Shown piece by piece: positions 46,952 through 56,300 of a DNA stretch of 64,000 nt. Positions within the stretch are counted from its first letter, which is position 1, and each line of letters opens with the position of its first letter. Origin of the DNA: an uncultured Bacteroidales bacterium (GTDB taxonomy: Bacteria > Bacteroidota > Bacteroidia > Bacteroidales > UBA932); NCBI GenBank assembly GCA_934691625.1, contig CAKUTA010000004.1, forward strand, positions 62,001 through 126,000, in the 5' to 3' direction. Under the pieces are notes generated by a model. That model searched no databases. It was not told the DNA's origin and was given only the letters and a program-made list of their open reading frames with translations. Made by a program: the position numbers and the translations under genes.

Positions 46952-47895
46952 ATATCTTCAAGCATACGTTTCATGACCACCTGCGCAGACACTACTCTGT
47001 TTGCAGCTTCAGGTATCACAAGGCTCTGAGGAGAATCTATAACTTCATCACTCACAATCATATTCCTTCTTACAGGAAGGCAATGCATGAAATAGGCATT
47101 GTCTGTGACAGCCATCTGGCGTGCACCTACTGTCCAGTTCAGGTCCTTGCTGAGGATCTGCCCATAATGCTCATACGATGACCAGTTCTTCGCATATATG
47201 AAGTCTGCGCCCTCAAATGCCTTCATCTGATCACGCTCCACCTTGGCATTGCCTGCAAATTCCGGAGCCAGGTCATACCCTTCAGGACATGTTATGACGA
47301 AATCCACATCTGCGGCATTCATCCACTGTGAAAAAGAGTTAGGCACAGCCTGAGGAAGGGCTCTCGGATGCGGCGCCCAGCTCAGCACGACTTTCGGCCT
47401 GGCTTTCTTCTTGTACTCGTCAATGGTTATGAGGTCTGCAAATGCCTGGCAAGGATGCACTGTGGCGGATTCCAGGCTGATGACAGGTCTGCCAGAATAC
47501 TCGATAAACTGCCTGATGATGCTCTCATTGTAGTCAAATTCACGGTCTTCAAACTTGGCAAACGAGCGGACACCGATAATATCGCAGTAGCTGCCGATAA
47601 CTGGGATTGCCTCCCGCAAGTGTTCAGACTTGTCGCCATCCATGATAACCCCCATCTCGGTTTCAAGTTTCCAGCTGTCGCCGTTGATATTCAGCACAAT
47701 AGCGTTCATGCCAAGATTCATTGCCGCTTTCTGGCTGCTGAGCCTGGTCCTGAGGCTGCTGTTGAAGAACACCAGGATAATGGTCTTGTTCTTTCCAAGG
47801 CTCTGCCATGCAAACGGTGTCTGCTTTATCTGTCTTGCCTCCTCCAGCGCCACGCCAAGGTCTCCGATATCATCTACGTTAAGGAACTGCTTCAT
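46942..47895 (-). CDS. argF': N-succinylornithine (ArgF'-type) carbamoyltransferase
   Basis: A 317-residue transcarbamylase. The carbamoyl-phosphate motif is SLRTR (near residues 47-51) and the C-terminal motif is HCLPVRRN. It closely resembles the Bacteroides fragilis enzyme as I remember it, not canonical ornithine carbamoyltransferase. The substrate-switch position, Pro90 in B. fragilis and Glu92 in the Xanthomonas acetylornithine enzyme, is Ser90 here (DGDKSEHL). In the published Xanthomonas mutants, Glu-to-Ser at this site converted the enzyme to succinylornithine use. The prediction is therefore carbamoylation of N-succinylornithine. It sits between argD and argB, overlapping argB by 10 bases. 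Confidence 0.9.
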   Translation of the reverse strand: MKQFLNVDDIGDLGVALEEARQIKQTPFAWQSLGKNKTIILVFFNSSLRTRLSSQKAAMNLGMNAIVLNINGDSWKLETEMGVIMDGDKSEHLREAIPVIGSYCDIIGVRSFAKFEDREFDYNESIIRQFIEYSGRPVISLESATVHPCQAFADLITIDEYKKKARPKVVLSWAPHPRALPQAVPNSFSQWMNAADVDFVITCPEGYDLAPEFAGNAKVERDQMKAFEGADFIYAKNWSSYEHYGQILSKDLNWTVGARQMAVTDNAYFMHCLPVRRNMIVSDEVIDSPQSLVIPEAANRVVSAQVVMKRMLEDICR

Positions 47896-47942
47896 ATTTC
47901 CGTGGAATATAATATATTAATTTTCAATCAGATAAGCATTTT

Positions 47943-47967
47943 TCTACTCCACATTTCCCGGAGTAGA
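47943..47967. terminator. Hairpin with CTACTCC arms between argD and argF'
   Basis: TCTACTCC and GGAGTAGA around a 9-base loop. It may be an attenuator or processing site inside the arginine operon, because genes continue on the same strand after it. Related hairpins occur at 53236 and 62085. Confidence 0.5.
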
Positions 47968-48004
47968 GAAACAGCTATATCATTATCTTTCAACGAAGTA
48001 CATT

Positions 48005-49126
48005 TCACAGCACTTTTTTCAGCGCCTCAATGAACTGCACTGCCTGCTCCTTCGTCAGCACAAGCGGAGCCAGAAGACGTACCATGTCCGTTCCTGCTAC
48101 GCCTGTAAATATGTGCTGGTCAAAGAGCAGGGAGTTACGCACCGGGGCCACAGGTTCATTGAACTGTATTCCGAGCATAAGGCCCCGTCCCCTGACATCC
48201 TTTATCTTCGGAGACTGCGGGATATTGTCCTTAAGCCAGTTACCCACCTCCAGGGCATTCTGGATGAGATTCTCTTTCTTCATTATATCTATAACCGCAA
48301 GTGATGCCGCCATTGCCAGGTAGTTGCCGCCGAATGTGGTACCCAGCATGCCTTTCGTCGCCTTGAAATCTGGAGAAATCAGGACTCCTCCTACCGGGAA
48401 GCCGTTTCCCATCCCTTTGGCCATCGTGATAATGTCCGGGACAATGCCTGCCCACTGGTGCGCGAAGAATTTGCCTGTGCGTCCATAGCCGCTCTGAACC
48501 TCATCCAAGATCAGACACGCCCCGTATCTGCGGGTCAATGTCCTGAGATCCTGCAGAAAATCGTCGGACGGAATATTGATGCCGCCGACGCCCTGGATAC
48601 CTTCTATAATGACGCCTGCGACATCGCCTTTTGAGAGTTCGGCCTCAACCGCAGCGGAATCGCCCAGCGCAACAAATGTAACATTGTGATGGCTGTTGAA
48701 CGATGACACGTATTTAGGATTGTCGGTCACAGCTACAGCTCCGGATGTGCGTCCATGAAAGCTGTGGCGGAACGCAATGATCCTGTCCTTGCCTGTATGA
48801 AAAGACGCCAGCTTCAGGGCATTCTCATTCGCCTCGGCTCCGGAATTGATAAGGAAAAGCGACCAGTCCTCCAGTCCGGACATGTCCCCGATCTTCCTGG
48901 CAAGTTCTTCCTGCATAGGATTTTTCACACTATTTGAATAGAAGCCTATCTTATTCAGCTGGGCTGTGATGGCTGCAACATATTCAGGATGGCAATGCCC
49001 TACTGAAATCACGGCATGCCCACCATAAAGGTCTAGATATTCCTGGCCTTTGTCGTCCCAGATACGGCATCCCAGTGCCTTGACCGGTGTCACATCGAAA
49101 ACGCTATATACATCAAAAAGATTCAT
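48005..49126 (-). CDS. argD: Acylornithine aminotransferase
   Basis: A 373-residue class III PLP aminotransferase converting N-acylglutamate semialdehyde to N-acylornithine. The PLP lysine lies in MAKGMGNGFP; the cofactor-binding SGAEANENALKLA segment and DEVQSGYGRTG are also clear. Gaps to neighbours are about 110 bases to argF' and 209 bases to argC; the second gap holds a dispersed repeat element (49142-49327). It probably acts on the succinylated intermediate. Confidence 0.93.
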   Translation of the reverse strand: MNLFDVYSVFDVTPVKALGCRIWDDKGQEYLDLYGGHAVISVGHCHPEYVAAITAQLNKIGFYSNSVKNPMQEELARKIGDMSGLEDWSLFLINSGAEANENALKLASFHTGKDRIIAFRHSFHGRTSGAVAVTDNPKYVSSFNSHHNVTFVALGDSAAVEAELSKGDVAGVIIEGIQGVGGINIPSDDFLQDLRTLTRRYGACLILDEVQSGYGRTGKFFAHQWAGIVPDIITMAKGMGNGFPVGGVLISPDFKATKGMLGTTFGGNYLAMAASLAVIDIMKKENLIQNALEVGNWLKDNIPQSPKIKDVRGRGLMLGIQFNEPVAPVRNSLLFDQHIFTGVAGTDMVRLLAPLVLTKEQAVQFIEALKKVL

Positions 49127-49141
49127 GTGTATCCAACTACT

Positions 49142-49327
49142 ATTTTATTAAACTTCGTGAGGCGCGAGGGATATACGGCTCTTCCAATGCCTATCATGCA
49201 AAGATTCTATCCCGACACGCAGGGTCTTTCGTTACCCTCTCCCTAAATCCCTCTCCTCTGGAGAGGGACTTGTTCCACGCCTTCGGCTCTAATTTTATTA
49301 TTTTATTAAACTTCGTGAGGCGCGAGG
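49142..49327 (-). repeat. Dispersed repeat related to the 3.5 kb tandem array
   Basis: Identical 28-bp direct repeats at 49142-49169 and 49300-49327, 158 bp apart, enclose one unit. The unit carries a perfect palindrome TCCCTCTCC-TCT-GGAGAGGGA at about 49247-49267. Read on the minus strand it aligns with the 156-bp units at 3465-3860 in order: the TTTAATAA-type segment, GAGCC, a GC hairpin and TTTAGGG. It lies in the argC-argD gap. Confidence 0.75.
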
Positions 49328-49335
49328 CGATTATT

Positions 49336-50310
49336 TCAGAAGCGGTTGCCCTTGAGGTTCAGGCCTGCCGTTTCTGGGAGCCCGAAAATAAGGTTCATAT
49401 TCTGCACCGCCTGCCCGGAGGCCCCTTTCACCAGGTTATCTATCACACTGATTATATGAAGATTGTCTCCATATTTACTGACATTGAGGACACACTTGTT
49501 CGTGTTTGTAACCATCTTTACATCCGGATTAAGGTCAATGACATTGACAAATGGTGCATCAGAATAATAGTCCTGATACATTCCGGCAGCCTCTTCCTCA
49601 GAAAGCGATGTCTTCATATATGCCGATATCAGGATTCCACGGCTAAAGCATCCTCTGATAGGGATGAAATCCAGACTTCCACCAAAAGAAGGAGCAAGAC
49701 GATGCAATGTCTCCCCTACCTCGCCAAGATGCTGATGAGTAAACGGCTTATAGACAGACAGATTATCAGAACGCCAGCTGAAATGCGTCGTCTCCGAAGG
49801 CTTCTGACCCGCACCTGTGGAACCTGTCACTCCAGTCACATGGATCTCCGTAAGAAGGTCGGCATTTGCCATAGGCAGGAGCGCCAGCTGCATTGCAGTG
49901 GCAAAGCAGCCTGGATTAGCAATATGTGAGGCCTTGACAATATCTGACTTGAACGCCTCTGAAAGGCCATAGACAAAGTCCTCTGCATCAGCAGCCAGAC
50001 GGTAGTCATTGCTCAGGTCAATGATTTTTCCTCTATATGTATCCGGCAGCGAATGTACATACGACTTCGATTTGCCGTGACCGGAACACAGGAAGATGAC
50101 ATCTGCATTGTCCAGATCCGCATCTTCACAGAATTTCATATCTGTCTCCCCCACAAGGTCCTGATGCACCTGCCACACGGGATTACCGGCATTGCTGCCG
50201 CTCTGCGCAAAGGTTATTTCTGCATACGGATGCCCTTTCAATATGCGCATCAGCTCTCCTGCCGTATAGCCGGCGGCACCGATGATTCCGACTTTTATCT
50301 TACTGCCCAT
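49336..50310 (-). CDS. argC: N-acyl-gamma-glutamyl-phosphate reductase
   Basis: A 324-residue dehydrogenase reducing acylglutamyl phosphate to the semialdehyde, third step of arginine synthesis. The NADPH loop GIIGAAGYTAGEL is at the N-terminus and the catalytic cysteine is Cys135 in NPGCFATA. It is coupled to argG by a one-base TAATG overlap. An acyl preference cannot be read from the sequence. Confidence 0.94.
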   Translation of the reverse strand: MGSKIKVGIIGAAGYTAGELMRILKGHPYAEITFAQSGSNAGNPVWQVHQDLVGETDMKFCEDADLDNADVIFLCSGHGKSKSYVHSLPDTYRGKIIDLSNDYRLAADAEDFVYGLSEAFKSDIVKASHIANPGCFATAMQLALLPMANADLLTEIHVTGVTGSTGAGQKPSETTHFSWRSDNLSVYKPFTHQHLGEVGETLHRLAPSFGGSLDFIPIRGCFSRGILISAYMKTSLSEEEAAGMYQDYYSDAPFVNVIDLNPDVKMVTNTNKCVLNVSKYGDNLHIISVIDNLVKGASGQAVQNMNLIFGLPETAGLNLKGNRF

Positions 50311-51527
50311 TACAATTCCTGCTCCAGTTTTTCGCCTTCGTCCCTGTGGTTCGAATAATATACCCGCAACGGTGTCGAAAGGACCTTGATAAATCCTTTG
50401 GCATCCTCGCTAGTCCAGCCTTTCTGCATCTCGCCATACTCACCGAACTTCGTCTTCACCAGATCATTGGCAGAATCAACGCCGACAGCCGAGAAGCAAT
50501 ACGGCCTGAGCTCCATGATCACCGTACCGGTAACATTCCGCTGGCTTTCATCCAGCATAGCCTCAATATCACGCATGACTGGCTCCAGATACTGGCTCTC
50601 GTGCAGGAACATTCCATACCAGTTAGCCACCTGATCTTTCCAGTACTGCTGCCATTTGCTTAGCGTATATTTCTCCAGGAACTTGTGTGCCCCGATTATG
50701 AGCATAGGTGCAGCCGCCTCGAATCCTACACGTCCCTTGATTCCTATAATCGTATCCCCCACATGCATATCCCTGCCTATTCCGTAAGGGGCAGCGATGG
50801 ACTCGATCTTCTGTATAGCCTTCACCTTGTCATCAAAATGTTCACCGTTGACACTCACGATCTGGCCTTTCTCGAATCCAATGCGGATGAGTTCACTGCC
50901 TTCTTTCGTAACCTGCTTAAGGTAGGCACTTTCAGGAAGCCCCTGCGTGGAATCCAGGATCTCACCTCCACAGATGGAAGTTCCCCAGAGCCCGACATTG
51001 TAAGAATACTTCAGCTTCTTGAAATCAGCCTCAAAGCCATGCTGGTTCAAGTAGTCCACCTCGTACTGGCGTGACAATGCCATGTCCCTGGTCAGGGTTA
51101 TTATCTCAATCCCTGGAGCCATGACGAGGAAAGTCATGTCGAAACGGACCTGGTCATTGCCTGCTCCTGTAGAGCCATGGGCGATGGCATCAGCGCCTAT
51201 CTCCTTGGCATACTTGGCGATAGCCATTGCCTGGAATATGCGCTCCGAAGATACGGAGATAGGGTATGTTCCATTTCTCAGGACATTGCCATAAATCATA
51301 TAGCGGATGCTCTTGTCATAATATTCCCTGGTGACATCAAGGGTCACATACTTCTTGGCGCCAAGCTTATATGCATTTTCCTCATTAGCCTTAAGCTGCT
51401 CAGGGCTGAATCCGCCTGTATCTGCACAAGCGGCATAAACTTCATATCCTTTTTCCTTCGTCAGATACATCACATTGAATGAGGTATCAAGACCGCCGCT
51501 GAACGCGACAACTACTTTCTTTGCCAT
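50310..51527 (-). CDS. argG: Argininosuccinate synthase
   Basis: A 405-residue enzyme joining citrulline and aspartate with ATP. The N-terminal ATP-pyrophosphatase loop is AFSGGLDTS. The start at MAKKVVVAFS (51527) is chosen; the longer frame from 51593 lies inside the preceding GNAT gene and adds 22 residues with no family support. It lies 20 bases after the GNAT gene and overlaps argC by one base. Confidence 0.95.
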   Translation of the reverse strand: MAKKVVVAFSGGLDTSFNVMYLTKEKGYEVYAACADTGGFSPEQLKANEENAYKLGAKKYVTLDVTREYYDKSIRYMIYGNVLRNGTYPISVSSERIFQAMAIAKYAKEIGADAIAHGSTGAGNDQVRFDMTFLVMAPGIEIITLTRDMALSRQYEVDYLNQHGFEADFKKLKYSYNVGLWGTSICGGEILDSTQGLPESAYLKQVTKEGSELIRIGFEKGQIVSVNGEHFDDKVKAIQKIESIAAPYGIGRDMHVGDTIIGIKGRVGFEAAAPMLIIGAHKFLEKYTLSKWQQYWKDQVANWYGMFLHESQYLEPVMRDIEAMLDESQRNVTGTVIMELRPYCFSAVGVDSANDLVKTKFGEYGEMQKGWTSEDAKGFIKVLSTPLRVYYSNHRDEGEKLEQEL

Positions 51528-51547
51528 AAGATTCTGAATTCCTGTTG

Positions 51548-52183
51548 TTAAACTGTCTTTTTCCCGTGAAACATGCCTGTAATCTTCATCCATAGATGCA
51601 GAAGCCGGTCATGACTAGGACGAGCCACAGGCTTCGCTGCCGGAGCGGCTTTAGGGTCATATAGCATTCCCGTGCAAAGACAGCGGGTATAATTATTCCT
51701 TGTCAGGACATCGAAATTTATACAGCTTGAGCAGCCCTTCCAGAATACAGGATCCGTAGTCAGTTCAGAAAAGGTGACCGGCTTATATCCAAGCTCCGTA
51801 TTGATTTTCATCACTGCAAGTCCGGTTGTAAGCCCGAACAGCTTCGCCCCCGGGAAGCGCTTCCTGGACAATTCAAAGGCAGCATGCTTGATCTTCTTCG
51901 CCAGTCCAAAGCCTCTGTATTCAGGCTTCACGATAAGGCCTGAATTAGCCACGAACTCCTCATGGTCCCATGATTCAATATAGCAGAATCCAGCAAAATC
52001 GTCACCGTTCATCGCAATGATAGCCTTTCCCTCGAGCATTTTCTGCTTCACATATTCAGGGTTACGCTTGGCGATGCCTGTTCCCCTGACTTTCGTGGCG
52101 TCCTCTATCGTCTTGAGTATCTCGTCCACATACTTCAAATGTTTTTCAGTCGCGACTCCGACTGTAAAATCATTGATTGTCAT
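51548..52183 (-). CDS. GNAT acyltransferase, probable N-acylglutamate synthase
   Basis: A 211-residue protein with a GNAT domain (about 5-150; acyl-CoA loop VKPEYRGFGLAKK). A cysteine-rich segment follows (GCSSCINF and RCLCTG, near 145-172), and then a basic C-terminal tail. Being second in the arginine operon between argR and argG, and with no other candidate for the first step, it is inferred to acylate glutamate. If the transcarbamylase is succinyl-specific, the acyl donor would be succinyl-CoA. The cysteine cluster is not typical of ArgA and could bind metal. The GNAT call is firm and the role inferred. Confidence 0.8.
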   Translation of the reverse strand: MTINDFTVGVATEKHLKYVDEILKTIEDATKVRGTGIAKRNPEYVKQKMLEGKAIIAMNGDDFAGFCYIESWDHEEFVANSGLIVKPEYRGFGLAKKIKHAAFELSRKRFPGAKLFGLTTGLAVMKINTELGYKPVTFSELTTDPVFWKGCSSCINFDVLTRNNYTRCLCTGMLYDPKAAPAAKPVARPSHDRLLHLWMKITGMFHGKKTV

Positions 52184-52296
52184 TGTCTGATTTATTTAAA
52201 TTTATTCTGAATCTTTTTCTGTCCCGGGTCCGGACGGAACGTCGGGAGAAGTGCATCAAGAACATGATGCATGAATGGGATGTGCCGGTCTTCGGC

Positions 52297-52794
52297 CTAA
52301 ATTCGTCGGGCAGTCATCCCCGGGATCACCGTCTCAATTTCAGCCAGTATAGCATCGGCATCAGTTTCCGCCCTGAGTATCAGAAGGATGGTATCATCTC
52401 CGGCAATAGTCCCCATGACCTTATGCAAAAGGACACCGTCAATCACGGATGCAACCATGTTCGCGTATCCGGGACGTGTCTTTATAACCCCTGCCTGTTC
52501 AGAGAATTCTATGCTCCTCACCCCTGAAATGATATGGGAGGACTCCTGTGCAGAATATGAGTGCCGAGCCTCCTCAAGCACGGAACGCATGGCTTCAGGA
52601 AGCACATAGCGGTATTCCCCTGACGCATCAGGGGTCTTGACCACCTGAAGTTCCTTAAGGTCTCTGGAAAGGGTAGCCTGTGTCACGACAAAACCTTTTT
52701 CGGCCAGCATCATGAGGATATCCTCCTGATTGCCGGCGGAATTGGAAGCTATAAGTTTCCTAAGCGTATCAAGACGTTTCTGCTTAAGGTTCAT
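52297..52794 (-). CDS. argR: Arginine repressor
   Basis: A 165-residue regulator. The N-terminal winged helix (about 1-75) has the typical NQEDILMMLAEKG and TQATLSRDLKELQVV segments. The C-terminal oligomerisation and arginine-binding domain has GDDTILLILR near 130-140. It forms hexamers that bind ARG-box palindromes when arginine is high. It is first in the arginine operon, 113 bases before the GNAT gene, and the promoter and an ARG-box-like palindrome lie just upstream, so it is probably autoregulated. Confidence 0.94.
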   Translation of the reverse strand: MNLKQKRLDTLRKLIASNSAGNQEDILMMLAEKGFVVTQATLSRDLKELQVVKTPDASGEYRYVLPEAMRSVLEEARHSYSAQESSHIISGVRSIEFSEQAGVIKTRPGYANMVASVIDGVLLHKVMGTIAGDDTILLILRAETDADAILAEIETVIPGMTARRI

Positions 52795-52846
52795 ATCGTA
52801 AAATATCAGTTTTTCCTGTCCGTTTTATATAAGGGTCCTGACTATT

Positions 52847-52864
52847 TATGCATATTTATGCATC
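52847..52864. promoter_or_regulatory. ARG-box-like operator upstream of argR
   Basis: TATGCATATTTATGCATC fits the E. coli ARG-box pattern TNTGAATWWWWATTCANW at most positions, with the two ATGCAT arms as its core. It lies about 20-35 bases downstream of the -7 box on the transcribed strand, where ArgR binding would block transcription. A weaker half-match lies at 52888-52905, in the promoter. Confidence 0.55.
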
Positions 52865-52881
52865 ATTTCTGATTACAAATG

Positions 52882-52912
52882 CAAATTTATACACAAATTA
52901 TACATCTGCAAA
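52882..52912 (-). promoter_or_regulatory. Promoter of argR and the arginine operon
   Basis: Minus-strand TTTG (52912-52909), 19-base spacer, TAAATTTG (52889-52882). Both boxes and the spacing match the Bacteroidetes consensus. The ATG of argR is about 90 bases further on. Confidence 0.72.
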
Positions 52913-52954
52913 GACTTTTTCATAAAAAAACGTTTTCAGACAGAAAAAAATTAA

Positions 52955-52986
52955 AAAAGCACCTCGGAGAAAACCGAAGTGCTTTT
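52955..52986 (-). terminator. Terminator downstream of tRNA-Val
   Basis: Stem AAAAGCAC(C/T)TCGG with its partner, 6-base loop, and a long A/T run after it. In minus-strand orientation it ends transcription beyond the tRNA. Confidence 0.85.
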
Positions 52987-52991
52987 CAAAG

Positions 52992-53066
52992 TGGGAGCAG
53001 AGGGAGTCGAACCCCCGACCCTCTGCTTGTAAGGCAGACGCTCTGAACCAACTGAGCTATGCTCCC
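52992..53066 (-). tRNA. tRNA-Val (anticodon TAC)
   Basis: A 75-nt cloverleaf with acceptor arms GGGAGCA and TGCTCCC plus A. The D-arm is GCTC..GAGC and the anticodon stem is TCTGC/GCAGA around CTTACAA, so the anticodon is TAC (valine). The T-arm has GGGTTCGACTCCC. The CCA end is not encoded. It is the only tRNA seen in the window. Confidence 0.95.
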
Positions 53067-53235
53067 AAGCTATTTGTATCCGACTTGGTCTCTATTTCCA
53101 AATCGGGAATACAAATATACGACTATTTTCCGGCTCTGCAAATTATTTTGCAAACTTTTTCATCAGGCAGAGTCCAGGTTCATGTTCTGCCACAGATCCT
53201 TCCGTGGAATATAAGCAACTATGAATCAAACATAT

Positions 53236-53278
53236 AACTAAAATTCTACTCCACTGAACGTGGAGTAGAATTTTAGTT
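53236..53278. terminator. 19-bp perfect hairpin after the alpha-2-macroglobulin gene
   Basis: Left arm AACTAAAATTCTACTCCAC, loop TGAAC and the full complement at 53260-53278. It lies about 45 bases past the stop of the minus-strand gene and reads as its terminator, with A/T flanks on both sides. It shares the CTACTCC core with hairpins at 47943 and 62085. Confidence 0.7.
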
Positions 53279-53322
53279 AACATACTATATATCAGCACCA
53301 TACATTCCACACACATCATCCG

Positions 53323-56300
53323 CTACTCCGCAGTCACATCACCACAGAAAGCGGCATTGGCACGATAGTGCGGAGCATAGAGGGATTCGATTACCGGAAC
53401 AGGAGCCGAGAACACCCCGGACTGCGTCACGAAAAGCTCTTCTGAAATGACTGTATCCTCTTCAGGATAAGAATCGAAAAGATATTCGGTTCTGTCTGGC
53501 TTCACATCCCTATATCCCTGAGGAGCAAACGAATACCACCCTGAAACACGTAACGGGCTCAGCCACCAGCCATATCTTCCTGAAAGCTGGTTCACAGGGC
53601 GGAAAGCAGCCTCTCGCGGAACTGTCACCTTGACAAAGCTACGGTTCTCGTCATTATGGATGCGATATTCTGCCAGCACCTTGTCGCCCACATGAAGCAC
53701 CTCTCCAGGCTTTATCTCACGGCGGACGACCCCTCCTGCTTCCGAGCCGGAGCCCTCAATGAAGAAATGCCGCTCTATTGTAAAGCCATTGCCGGCAGCA
53801 CGTATATCAGAAAACGGCTTCCGGGATTTCGCCATCAATGCCACCACGCTTGTGGATTTCACAGCTGAACTTCCGTTCATCACAGAATTCACTGCATCCA
53901 CGAATGCAGGCTCAGCATCCCAATGCTGCGTCTCCTTCTGCAGCATCAGCCAGATACGGATGCCGTCAGCCACGCGCAAAGCCTCCTTGACATTATCCGA
54001 TGATGAAGCTGCTGGATCGGAAGATGCATCTAAGGCATAATCAGTAAGCAGGTCACAGAGCATTGAATGTGCATACGCCTCGCTCGCCAGCAGACCGCGG
54101 AACGGCATCACAAGATTTGGATAATATATTCCGCCATCCTTATAATCCACAGCATATTCCAGCAGAGAGACCACATCTGCATCAACCGATGCCATAAGCT
54201 TCCCGTCAAGGTTCAGGCCTAGTCCCCAGGCTTTTGCCAAAACGGCTCCATCTCCAGATGCGGCGAGATTTCGCAATGTGCTGAGCCTGCGGGCCTTGTC
54301 AATTATATATCCGTTCAGCCCGCGTTCCTTCTTCGGAAGCAGATAATCCTTCGCCGCCTTACGGAAATTCTTCAGTCTCTTGTCCATATCCTTGCCAGCC
54401 AGAATCTTGCCGTCAAATGCGACGGAAGTGAACAGCGACCGGACATACATATATTGAGCATCAGAGATGCCACCGCACCATAGAGGGCAGACATCAGGCA
54501 AGCCGAACTGCCCCTTGTCCAGATAGCGCACCGCAGACGCCAGGACAGCCTCTATATCATCACATGAAGCAGCATCCTCTGCCACAGCGGCATTGCCGTC
54601 AAGATTTCCGGCTGCAATCATCTTTGCAAATCTCTCCAGAAGCACGGCCGTTATCACCGGAGAGGACTTCATTCCCTCGAACCAGCCAAAACCGCCATCT
54701 GCATTGTGGCATGAGAACACCTTGCGGAACAGCTCGTCATCAGAGGTTTTCACGTCAACATCAGCCGGAACACGCGCAAGCGCCCGCAGCTGATAGGACA
54801 ATCCGCGCACATACATTGCCTCCGTAAGAGACAGCACATCCCTGCCGTCAGGCTCTACCTTCGACGGGATAGCCTCGCGAATCATATCAATGATGCTGAT
54901 CTCCTTGCTTTCCGCATCGGCGCCGGAGACATTGGCAAACTCTCCGCGCAACCTGTCAATCATCTGATTCTTATCCATGCCAGCCATCAGGACAGCCGAA
55001 TGAGATTCTGTAAGAGTCTGTTCTGCAGGATATACCGGGACACTGACAAACAATCCATCTGAAAATCCGCTCTCATGTCCAAGACCTCCACCAGCATTAA
55101 ACACAACCTTGAGTCCCAAGTCAGACGGCAGGGCAATGCCTTTCAGAAGCTCTGCGACATTGACATCGAAAACTGCCCTTACGGACTTTCCAGCTGGCAC
55201 TGTCACCTCTTCCGTATGAACAGAAAGAGGCGTTGCGCCTGATGCCTCCAGCGTCTTCCGATCCTTACCATTATATACATACAATGTCAATGTTCCGCTG
55301 ATATCATTGTCCGCCACTGAAGACACTGAAGCGGCAAGTCTGTATTTATCAGAGGAATACAGATACTCCGGCTCCGTCACATTGACCTTCAGAGGAAGTG
55401 TCACCATCATCTCACGGCAAAGCGAAGCGTTGTGCATCATCTTATCGTGAGCATAAAGAGATACAATATATGTCGAAAGCTTGTCCGAAGTGCTGAATGT
55501 AAACGAGAGATTCCCGTCCTTGTCAGAGCGGAGGAACGGCTGGAAGGTCAATGCATTCGCGAAACGCTCCCGGATTTCAGGCTCGGCCGCCGCATCTCCA
55601 GGGACATCTTCCGCTGCCTCTCCTTCCGCCTTATCCATCATAGGGGCTTCCGCAGCCCTGGTATGGAGCCTGTTGGACTTATAACGCCGGGCCTGGGCTC
55701 CATAACCGACTGTAACCACCTCATCCAGAGAATTATTGGAGAAAATATCTTTCTCCCCGACACTGCCCGGACAAGCATCCACATAGACATAGCCGACATG
55801 GAAATCGCCGAGCCTGAACACATCCCACGCATTAGGAGCAATCACCTCCGTACTTTTGTCAAACACAGCCGCAAGGCACTCCACCCCAGGTAAAGTCCTG
55901 ACAAAGAATGTGTATGAAGACGATGGCCATGTCCTGTCCTCAAACGATGAAAATTCAAGCGGCAGGTCAAACGCGGTGCGGACACGATGGTACTCATAGC
56001 CACACGATACAGTTTCCGAATCCTTGAAATAGAATATCTGAATCCGTATAGCATCCGGATATTCCGCCTTATAATCAAATGAGAGCCTGGTCATGGAGCC
56101 ATCTGCGCCACGCACGCCTGACAGCTGCACCATCCTGGTTTCCAGCAGTTCCGAATTCTCCCCGAACACTTCCGCCAATGCCCATACAGGAGAGCCGTCA
56201 GCCGTACCGAACAGCATTTCCGCCTGCGTCCCTGCCTTGACCTCGGTATTCAGAGGCACTATCAGATCCTTCACCGGAGCATCCAGGACATTGTCCGAGT

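Noticed and set aside
46942..47895. Canonical ornithine carbamoyltransferase (ArgF)
   Set aside because: Overall sequence matches the Bacteroides succinylornithine enzyme, and it lies in an operon with acyl-intermediate genes.
51528..51593. Longer argG start at 51593
   Set aside because: The extra 22 residues overlap the GNAT gene and precede the conserved MAKK start, so they are not part of ArgG.
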